Shown: positions 57,605 to 64,000 of the stretch, piece after piece
Layout of the letters: every line of letters starts with the position of its first letter
Numbering within the stretch: position 1 is the stretch's first letter
Origin: Luteimonas rhizosphaericola
GTDB lineage: Bacteria; Pseudomonadota; Gammaproteobacteria; Xanthomonadales; Xanthomonadaceae
Length of the DNA: 64,000 nucleotides
Assembly (NCBI RefSeq): GCF_029888045.1
Contig: NZ_JARXRN010000016.1
Coordinates: forward strand, 248,001 to 312,000
Direction of reading: 5' to 3'
Made by a program: the position numbers and the translations under genes
The notes under the pieces: model-generated
Seen by the model: only the letters and a program-made list of their open reading frames with translations
Databases searched by the model: none
What the model was told of the DNA's origin: nothing

Positions 57605-59713
57605 TCAGTCGGCCGACACGCCCTCGCCTTCCTCGATCGCCTTCATCGACAGGCGGATGCGGCCCTGCTTGTCGACTTCCAGCACCTTGACCTTGACCAC
57701 GTCGCCTTCCTTGAGCACGTCGCTGACCTTCTCGACGCGATCGTTGGAGATCTGCGACACGTGCACCAGGCCGTCCTTCCCGGGGGAGATGGTGACGAAC
57801 GCGCCGAAGTCCATGATCTTGGCGACCTTGCCCTCGTAGATCCGGCCCGGCTCGACGTCGGAGGTGATCTGCTCGATGCGCGACTTCGCGGCCTGGCCGG
57901 CCACGGCGTTGACCGAGGCGATCGTGATCGTGCCGTCGTCCTGGATGTCGATCTGGGTGCCGGTTTCCTTGGTGATCGCCTGGATCACCGAGCCGCCCTT
58001 GCCGATCACTTCGCGGATCTTGTCGGGGTGGATCTTGATCGTGATCAGGCGCGGCGCGAACTCGCTCAGCTCGGCGCGCGGCGCGGTCAGGGCGGCGGAC
58101 ATCTCCTTGAGGATGTGCAGGCGGCCCTGCTTGGCCTGCGCCAGCGCGACCTTCATGATCTCCTCGGTGATGCCCTGGATCTTGATGTCCATCTGCAGCG
58201 CGGAGATGCCGTTCTCGGTGCCGGCGACCTTGAAGTCCATGTCGCCGAGGTGATCCTCGTCACCGAGGATGTCCGAGAGCACGACGAACTCGTCGCCTTC
58301 CTTCACCAGGCCCATCGCGATGCCGGCCACCGGCGCCTTGATCGGCACGCCCGCGTCCATCAGTGCCAGCGACGAACCGCACACCGACGCCATCGACGAG
58401 GAACCGTTGGACTCGGTGATCTCCGAGACCACGCGGATGGTGTACGGGAACTGCTCCATCGTCGGCATCACCGCGAGCACGCCGCGCTTGGCGAGGCGGC
58501 CGTGGCCGATCTCGCGACGCTTCGGGCCCATCATGCGGCCGGCCTCGCCCACCGAGTACGGGGGGAAGTTGTAATGGAACAGGAAGTGTTCCTTGTACTC
58601 GCCGGCGACGGCGTCGATGATCTGGCCGTCGCGCGCGGTGCCCAGCGTGACCGCGACGATCGCCTGGGTTTCGCCGCGGGTGAACAGCGACGAGCCGTGC
58701 ACGCGCGGCAGGATGCCGACCTTCGACGAGATCGGGCGCACCGTGTCCAGCGCGCGGCCGTCGATGCGGACCTTGGTCTTGAGGACCGAGTCGCGCATGG
58801 TCTGGTATTCCTGCTCGCCGAACTCCTTCGACAGCTCGCCGGTGGACCAGGCATTGGCTTCGGCCTGCGGGCTGAGGGCCTCGATGATCGCCTTCTTGAC
58901 CTTGGAGATCGCGTCGCGGCGCTCGAGCTTGTCGCGCACCTGGAAAGCGCTGGCCAGCTGCTCGCCAACGGCGGTGCGGATCGCCGACACCAGGCCTTCG
59001 TTGGCGGCCGGCGGCTGCCAGTCCCACTTCGGCTTGCCGGCTTCGGCGACCAGTTCGTTGATGGTGGCGATCGCGACCTGCATCTGCTGGTGGCCGAACA
59101 TCACCGCGCCCAGCATCACCTCTTCCGACAGCTCCTTGGCCTCGGACTCGACCATCAGCACCGCATTGGCGGTACCGGCGACGACCAGTTCCAGGTCGGA
59201 CTCGGCCAGCTCGCTGGTGGTCGGGTTGAGCAGGTACTGGCCGGCCCTGTAGCCGACCTTGGCGGCGCCGATCGGGCCGTCGAACGGCGCGCCCGACAGC
59301 GACAGCGCGGCCGACGCGCCGATCAGGGCGAGGATGTCCCCGTCGATCTCCGGGTTCATCGACATCACCGTGGCGATGATCTGGACCTCGTTGCGGAAGC
59401 CGTCGGGGAACAGCGGGCGGATCGGCCGGTCGATCAGGCGCGAGATCAGCGTCTCCTTCTCGGTCTGGCGGCCTTCACGCTTGAAGAAGCCGCCCGGGAT
59501 GCGGCCGCCGGCGTAGAACTTCTCCTGGTAATCGACGGTGAGCGGGAAGAAGTCCTGCCCCTCGCGCGCGGTCTTGTTGGCCACGGCGGTGACCAGCAGC
59601 ACCGTGCCCTCGCACGAGACCATGACCGCGCCGCCGGCCTGGCGGGCGATCTCGCCGGTTTCGAGGGTGACCGTGTGATTGCCGAACTGGAAGCTCTTGG
59701 TAACTTTTGCCAC
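57605..59713 (-). CDS. pnp: Polyribonucleotide nucleotidyltransferase
   Basis: 702 residues, normal PNPase length. Two RNase PH domains (start [35 protein letters not shown]; later [20 protein letters not shown] and [19 protein letters not shown]), a KH domain ([15 protein letters not shown]) and an S1 domain ([17 protein letters not shown]). It degrades RNA 3'-5' phosphorolytically in the degradosome. It follows rpsO after a terminator, the standard arrangement. Confidence 0.98.
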   Translation of the reverse strand: MAKVTKSFQFGNHTVTLETGEIARQAGGAVMVSCEGTVLLVTAVANKTAREGQDFFPLTVDYQEKFYAGGRIPGGFFKREGRQTEKETLISRLIDRPIRPLFPDGFRNEVQIIATVMSMNPEIDGDILALIGASAALSLSGAPFDGPIGAAKVGYRAGQYLLNPTTSELAESDLELVVAGTANAVLMVESEAKELSEEVMLGAVMFGHQQMQVAIATINELVAEAGKPKWDWQPPAANEGLVSAIRTAVGEQLASAFQVRDKLERRDAISKVKKAIIEALSPQAEANAWSTGELSKEFGEQEYQTMRDSVLKTKVRIDGRALDTVRPISSKVGILPRVHGSSLFTRGETQAIVAVTLGTARDGQIIDAVAGEYKEHFLFHYNFPPYSVGEAGRMMGPKRREIGHGRLAKRGVLAVMPTMEQFPYTIRVVSEITESNGSSSMASVCGSSLALMDAGVPIKAPVAGIAMGLVKEGDEFVVLSDILGDEDHLGDMDFKVAGTENGISALQMDIKIQGITEEIMKVALAQAKQGRLHILKEMSAALTAPRAELSEFAPRLITIKIHPDKIREVIGKGGSVIQAITKETGTQIDIQDDGTITIASVNAVAGQAAKSRIEQITSDVEPGRIYEGKVAKIMDFGAFVTISPGKDGLVHVSQISNDRVEKVSDVLKEGDVVKVKVLEVDKQGRIRLSMKAIEEGEGVSAD

Positions 59714-59790
59714 GTGGGATTCCTTGATGACTCTTTCGATGGACCGGCCGGGACCCTTGCCCCGGTCGGGCGGCCGCGTCCACCACGGCC

Positions 59791-59823
59791 AAAAAAGAAC
59801 CGCGGCGCATCACTGCGCCGCGG
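59791..59823 (-). terminator. Intrinsic terminator of rpsO
   Basis: Stem CCGCGGCGCA / TGCGCCGCGG (59800-59823) with a GTGA loop on the minus strand, then a T-rich run (complement of A6 at 59791-59796). It lies 12 nt past the rpsO stop and likely attenuates read-through into pnp. Confidence 0.88.
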
Positions 59824-59835
59824 CGGTATTCGGGC

Positions 59836-60096
59836 TTAGCGTCGCAGACCGAGCTTCTCGATCAGCGCCTTGTAGCGGTTGGCGTCCTTGCGGTGCAGGT
59901 AGTCGAGCAGGCTGCGCCGGCGGTTGACCATCTGCAGCAGGCCGCGGCGGCTGTGGTGGTCCTTCTTGTGGGTCTTGAAGTGCTCGGTCAGGTGCACGAT
60001 GCGGGCGGTGAGCAGGGCCACCTGGACTTCCGGCGAGCCGGTGTCGTTGGCGCCGCGCGCGTGTTCTTCGATGATCTTGCTGTTGTCGATGGACAT
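59836..60096 (-). CDS. rpsO: 30S ribosomal protein S15
   Basis: 86 residues (S15 is normally 89). [41 protein letters not shown] and [20 protein letters not shown] are the conserved helices; it binds 16S rRNA central domain. It has its own -35/-10 promoter near the end of truB and a strong terminator after it. Confidence 0.98.
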   Translation of the reverse strand: MSIDNSKIIEEHARGANDTGSPEVQVALLTARIVHLTEHFKTHKKDHHSRRGLLQMVNRRRSLLDYLHRKDANRYKALIEKLGLRR

Positions 60097-60242
60097 GGAG
60101 TGCCTCGTAGTCGCGAAACCGGCAGAGGCGGCGCGGCGTCGTCAACGCCCGCGGCGCACCGCTCGGTTCGTCATGGATGGACGGGATACCGCCGCGTGGC
60201 GGCATTCCCGGCGGTTCGGAAGTGCTTGAAAAAAGCCGCGAA

Positions 60243-60271
60243 ATTGTATCGGCTCAGGGCGCCGCGGACAA
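60243..60271 (-). promoter_or_regulatory. Sigma-70-type promoter of rpsO
   Basis: Minus-strand TTGTCC at 60271-60266, 17-nt spacer, TACAAT at 60248-60243; predicted start near 60236. The leader before ATG 60096 is about 140 nt, long enough for the S15 autoregulatory structures known in other bacteria. The -35 overlaps the last codons of truB. Confidence 0.6.
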
Positions 60272-60273
60272 GC

Positions 60274-61248
60274 TCAGGCCGCAGGCGGCGCGGGAGCGCA
60301 GGCCCAGCTGAACAGCCGCTGCGGGCGCAGGCGCCCGTCCTCCACCTGACCCAGCCCCAGCGCGCGGCCGCCGGGGCCGTAGACGGCCACGCTGCCGGGC
60401 GGATGGAACGGACCGTCGACCGGCTGGCCCCGCCCCAGGCGCCGGGCCTGGGCGTCGTCCAGGTCCACCGGTGGCCACGAGGCCATGCCGCGCTCCAGCG
60501 GCAGCAGGCAGGCGAGCAGGCTCCGCTCCCCGCGCTCCGCCAGCGCCTGCAGTTCCTCCAGCGTCCACATCCGGGGTTCCCTGAACGGGTCGACCCACAG
60601 CCGCCGCAGTTCGGCCACGTGCGCGCCGCAGCCCAGCGCCTCGCCCAGGTCGCGCACCAGGGCGCGCACATACGTGCCCGAGCCGCATTCGACGTGCAGG
60701 CGCAGCTGGGGCGGAACGCCCTGCAGGTCGTCGAGCAGGTCCGCGGCCGACTGCAGTTCGAACGCGTGCACGTCGACCTCGCGTTCGTCGACCTCCACCA
60801 CTTCGCCGCGCCTGGCCTTGGCATAGAGCGGCTCGCCACCGCGCTTGAGCGCGGAGTAGATCGGCGGCCGCTGCCGGATGCGCCCGGTCAGAGCGCGCAG
60901 CGCGGCATCGATCGCCGGGATCCGCAGCGGCGGGACCGGACGTTCGCGCAACGCCTGGCCTTCGGCATCGTCGGTATCGGTCACGATGCCCAGCCGGGCG
61001 ACGGTGTCGTAGGCCTTGCGCGCGCCCAGCAGCCCCCCGGCGATCTTGGTCGCCTCGCCGAAGCAGACCGGCAGCAGGCCGGTGGCGAGCGGATCCAGGC
61101 TGCCGGTATGCCCGGCCTTCTCGGCGCGGAACAGGTGGCGCACGCGCTGCAGCGCCTGGTTCGAACTCAGCCCGCGCGGCTTGTCGAGCAGCAGGAGACC
61201 GTCGAGTTTCCTGAACTTCGTGCGTGGGCGGACAGTCATCGCCGTCAT
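60274..61248 (-). CDS. truB: tRNA pseudouridine-55 synthase TruB
   Basis: 324 residues. [18 protein letters not shown], then [17 protein letters not shown] with catalytic D52, and [19 protein letters not shown]-terminal TruB/PUA-like part follows. Modifies U55 of tRNAs. ATG 61248 or ATG 61239 (residue 4) could initiate. Lies 77 nt after the rbfA stop within the conserved infB-rbfA-truB order. Confidence 0.97.
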   Translation of the reverse strand: MTAMTVRPRTKFRKLDGLLLLDKPRGLSSNQALQRVRHLFRAEKAGHTGSLDPLATGLLPVCFGEATKIAGGLLGARKAYDTVARLGIVTDTDDAEGQALRERPVPPLRIPAIDAALRALTGRIRQRPPIYSALKRGGEPLYAKARRGEVVEVDEREVDVHAFELQSAADLLDDLQGVPPQLRLHVECGSGTYVRALVRDLGEALGCGAHVAELRRLWVDPFREPRMWTLEELQALAERGERSLLACLLPLERGMASWPPVDLDDAQARRLGRGQPVDGPFHPPGSVAVYGPGGRALGLGQVEDGRLRPQRLFSWACAPAPPAA

Positions 61249-61325
61249 TGTAGGACGCCCGGGTCGACGCAGTGGCGTGATCGATGCCGCGCGGGCCTGC
61301 GCGCCGGCGCGGCGAACGATCGACC

Positions 61326-61697
61326 CTAGCTCGAGGAGTCGCTTCCGCCGACGTCGGGCAGGTCGCGCAGCAGCTGGTCGATGCGTTCGCCGCGGTCGAC
61401 CGAATCGTCGTAGTGGAAATGCAGCTCGGGCACGTGGCGCAGCTTGACCGCGCGCGCCAGGCGGAAGCGGATCTCGTGCGCCACCGCCTTGAGCCCCTTC
61501 ATCGCCTCGGCCGCCCGCTCGGGCTGCAGCGCGGTCACGAATACCTTGGCGTGCGCCATGTCGCGCGTGACTTCCACGTCCGACACGCTCACCGAGGGCA
61601 GGCCGTGCTCGGCCACCGCCTCACGCACCAGCGTGCCCAGTTCCCTGCGCAGCTGGGCGGACACGCGATCGGTACGGTGGAAGGACTTGGTGGGCAC
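61326..61697 (-). CDS. rbfA: Ribosome-binding factor A
   Basis: 123 residues from GTG 61697: [44 protein letters not shown] and [20 protein letters not shown] are conserved RbfA segments. It helps mature 16S rRNA 5' end on the 30S subunit. The open frame continues upstream into the infB region, but homology starts at the GTG. Ends with an acidic DVGGSDSSS tail. Confidence 0.95.
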   Translation of the reverse strand: MPTKSFHRTDRVSAQLRRELGTLVREAVAEHGLPSVSVSDVEVTRDMAHAKVFVTALQPERAAEAMKGLKAVAHEIRFRLARAVKLRHVPELHFHYDDSVDRGERIDQLLRDLPDVGGSDSSS

Positions 61698-61810
61698 GGA
61701 CTCGGACTCGAAATGGACCAGGACAGAAGGATACGGCGGAGCCGGGATGGACCCGCCCCGGACCCGCGACGCGCTTCGGCACATCGCGGATCCCGGGCCG
61801 GCGCGCGCCG

Positions 61811-64000
61811 CTACAGCGTGCGCTGCACCTCGATCCGCTCGAAGCACTCGATCTGGTCGCCCGGCTGCACGTCGTTGTAGGCCTTCACCGCGATGCCGCA
61901 CTCGGTACCGTTGCGGACCTCGTCGACGTTCTCCTTGAAGCGGCGCAGCGATTCCAGCTCGCCTTCGAACACCACCGTGTTGTCGCGCAGCACGCGGATC
62001 GGCTTGGAGCGCTTGACCACGCCCTCGACCACCATGCTGCCGGCCACGGCGCCGAACTTCGAGCTGCGGAACACGTCGCGCACCTCGGCGATGCCGATGA
62101 TCTCCTCGCGGATCTCCACGCCCAGCAGGCCGGACGCCACCTGCTTCACCTGGTCGATCACGTCGTAGATGATCGAGAAGTAGCGCAGGTCGAGGTTGCT
62201 GTTCTCGATGATCCGGCGCGCGGACGCGTCGGCGCGGACGTTGAAGCCGATGATCGTGGCCTTGGCGGTGGCCGCGGCGTTGGCATCGGATTCGGTGATG
62301 CCGCCCACGCCCGAGACGATCACGTTGATCCGGATCTGCTCGTTCGACAGCGCGGTCAGCGCCTGGCGCAGCGCTTCCACCGAGCCCTGGACGTCGGCCT
62401 TGATCACCAGGTTGAGCTGCTGCTGCGCCTCGCCCTGGCCCATCTGGGCCATGATGTCTTCCATGCGGTTGCCGGCGGCCTGCACCAGGCGCAGTTCGCG
62501 GCGCTTGGCCTCGCGCTGCTGCGCCACTTCCTTGGCCAGGCGCTCGTCCTCGACCACCACGAAGTCGTCGCCCGCGTCGGGCACGCCCGACAGGCCGAGC
62601 ACCTGCACCGGGATCGACGGCCCCGCGGACGGCACCTGCGAGCCGGTCTCGTCGAACAGGGCGCGCACGCGGCCGTACTGCACGCCGCACACCAGGTAAT
62701 CGCCCCTCGACAGCAGGCCCTGCTGCACCAGCACGGTCGCCACCGGGCCGCGGCCCTTGTCGAGCGAGGACTCGATCACCGTACCGGCGGCGCGGCCCTC
62801 GGCCACCGCCCGCAGTTCGAGCACCTCGGCCTGCAGCGAGATCGCGTCGAGCAGTTCGTCGACGCCCTGCCCGGTCTTGGCCGAGAGCTCGACCATCTGG
62901 GTGTCGCCACCGAACGACTCGGCCACGATGTCGTGCGCGAGCAGTTCGTTCTTGATCCGTTCCGGATCGGCACCGGACTTATCGATCTTGTTGATCGCCA
63001 CGATCAGCGGCACCTTCGCCGCCTTCGCGTGCTGGATCGCCTCGACCGTCTGCGGCATCACGCCGTCGTCGGCCGCGACCACCAGGATCACGATGTCGGT
63101 CAGCTTCGCGCCGCGCGCGCGCATCGAGGTGAACGCGGCGTGGCCCGGGGTATCGAGGAAGCTGATGACGCCCTTGTCGGTCTCGACGTGGTAGGCGCCG
63201 ATGTGCTGGGTGATGCCGCCCGCCTCGCCAGAGGCGACCTTGGTGCGGCGGATGTAGTCCAGCAGCGAGGTCTTGCCGTGGTCGACGTGGCCCATGATGG
63301 TGACCACCGGCGGGCGGGCGAGCTTCTCGCCCTGCACCTGCTCGGCGTGCGCCAGCAGCTCCGACTCGGCATCGTCGCTCTCGGCCGCGACCGCGCGATG
63401 ACCCAGCTCCTCGACCACCAGCACCGCGGTGTCGTGGTCGATGGACTGGGTGATGGTCGCCATGACGCCCATCTTGAACAGCGCCTTGACCACGTCGCCG
63501 CCCTTGAGCGCGAGCTTCTGGGCCAGGTCGGCGACGGTGATCGCCTCGCCGATCGCGACCTCGCGCACCACCGGCGCGGTCGGACGCTCGAACCCGTGCG
63601 GACCGGCGCCGCTGCGCGACTGCTCCACGTGCCGACGCGACTTGGGCTTGCCGCGCGTGCTGCTGCGGCGCGCGCGTTCGGAAGCCGACAGGTGCAGCTG
63701 GCCGGCGAAGCGCGCGGTGCTGTCGTCGTCCTCGACCCCGGCCACCATCACGTGCGAGCCGCGGTTGCCCTTGTGCTTCGGGCCGAGCGAGCGGTCCTCG
63801 CTGCGCGGCGCGGCCGGCTTCGGATGGCCGTGCCCATGGCCGTGGCCGGCGGCCTTGCGCGCGGCGGCGGCCTCGTCCTCGGGCGGCGCGGCGGCGGCCA
63901 GCGCGGCCTCCTGGCGCGCGCGCTCGGCCTCGGCCTCGGCCTGGCGCTTGCGCTCGGCGGCCTCCTCGGCGCGGCGCTTGTCCTCCTCGGCCAGGCGCTG
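61811..64000 (-). CDS. infB: Translation initiation factor IF-2, N-terminus beyond window
   Basis: The frame is open to the right edge, so the start is outside; about 729 residues are visible. The most N-terminal part is an Ala/Glu/Arg coiled stretch, then a His/Gly run (GHGHGHGHP, 63847-63824), then [20 protein letters not shown] and the IF2_N domain ([20 protein letters not shown]). G-domain motifs: [17 protein letters not shown] and NKID; C-terminal IF2 domains follow. It positions fMet-tRNA on the 30S subunit. Followed by rbfA. Confidence 0.97.
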   Translation of the reverse strand, partial: QRLAEEDKRRAEEAAERKRQAEAEAERARQEAALAAAAPPEDEAAAARKAAGHGHGHGHPKPAAPRSEDRSLGPKHKGNRGSHVMVAGVEDDDSTARFAGQLHLSASERARRSSTRGKPKSRRHVEQSRSGAGPHGFERPTAPVVREVAIGEAITVADLAQKLALKGGDVVKALFKMGVMATITQSIDHDTAVLVVEELGHRAVAAESDDAESELLAHAEQVQGEKLARPPVVTIMGHVDHGKTSLLDYIRRTKVASGEAGGITQHIGAYHVETDKGVISFLDTPGHAAFTSMRARGAKLTDIVILVVAADDGVMPQTVEAIQHAKAAKVPLIVAINKIDKSGADPERIKNELLAHDIVAESFGGDTQMVELSAKTGQGVDELLDAISLQAEVLELRAVAEGRAAGTVIESSLDKGRGPVATVLVQQGLLSRGDYLVCGVQYGRVRALFDETGSQVPSAGPSIPVQVLGLSGVPDAGDDFVVVEDERLAKEVAQQREAKRRELRLVQAAGNRMEDIMAQMGQGEAQQQLNLVIKADVQGSVEALRQALTALSNEQIRINVIVSGVGGITESDANAAATAKATIIGFNVRADASARRIIENSNLDLRYFSIIYDVIDQVKQVASGLLGVEIREEIIGIAEVRDVFRSSKFGAVAGSMVVEGVVKRSKPIRVLRDNTVVFEGELESLRRFKENVDEVRNGTECGIAVKAYNDVQPGDQIECFERIEVQRTL

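Overview
The window is a very GC-rich chromosomal segment of a gammaproteobacterium. Gene content (quinol-type NO reductase, azurin, cbb3 oxidase, two-subunit PhaC/PhaE synthase, IspG and the infB-rbfA-truB-rpsO-pnp order) points to the Lysobacteraceae (Xanthomonadaceae), in the Lysobacter/Luteimonas/Thermomonas range. This placement is an inference from gene content, not from a marker tree. Coding density is high. I found no insertion sequence, prophage, CRISPR array or conjugative gene.

Layout. 1-1905: arsenic and chromate resistance (arsH end, arsC, chrA). 1916-8632 (minus): an oxygen/NO module read hemN, fnr, norB (quinol type), DUF6522-like, nnrS, sirB2-like. 8807-18268 (plus): a long cytochrome cbb3 operon (ccoN-O-Q-P, a 98-residue unknown membrane protein, ccoG-H-I-S, a SafE-like membrane protein), then azurin. 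18410: tRNA-Arg(CCT). 18547-24173: amaB-like dehydrogenase, phosphoesterase, DUF4190, pyrD, murB, DMT transporter. 24186-27927: a Ser/Thr kinase divergent from an FHA-GGDEF protein. 28039-35198: secreted subtilase, PAP2, ispG, xseA. 35344-41045: a ThDP enzyme/aldehyde dehydrogenase pair, a TANGO2-like protein, three small envelope proteins. 41169-46445: phaC, phaE, pssA and a 3-hydroxybutyrate-oligomer hydrolase, with REP-like palindromes. 46930-53227: LytS/LytR-type two-component pair and an RND pump with its adaptor. 53239-57301: Nudix hydrolase and a DUF1800/DUF1501 pair. 57605-64000 (minus): infB-rbfA-truB-rpsO-pnp.

The most striking signal is regulatory. Five promoters (nnrS, norB, hemN, ccoN, azurin) each carry an FNR-type palindrome followed, after exactly 22 nt, by a -10-like hexamer with A at position 2 and T at position 6. 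The fnr gene lies in the hemN transcription unit, so the module probably feeds back on itself. At hemN and nnrS the -10 ends only 7 and 6 nt before the ATG, which predicts leaderless mRNAs. ispG and xseA show the same geometry.

Together the first 18 kb look like one low-oxygen respiration and NO-defence regulon: heme synthesis without O2 (HemN), a high-affinity oxidase with its copper and heme assembly factors, azurin as a candidate electron donor, and NorB/NnrS for NO. No nitrite reductase is visible here. Other points worth following are the kinase/FHA-GGDEF pair, the orphan ThDP-enzyme/dehydrogenase pair, an HExxH-bearing membrane protein beside PspC, and the long Lys/Ala/Pro-rich tail of PhaE.
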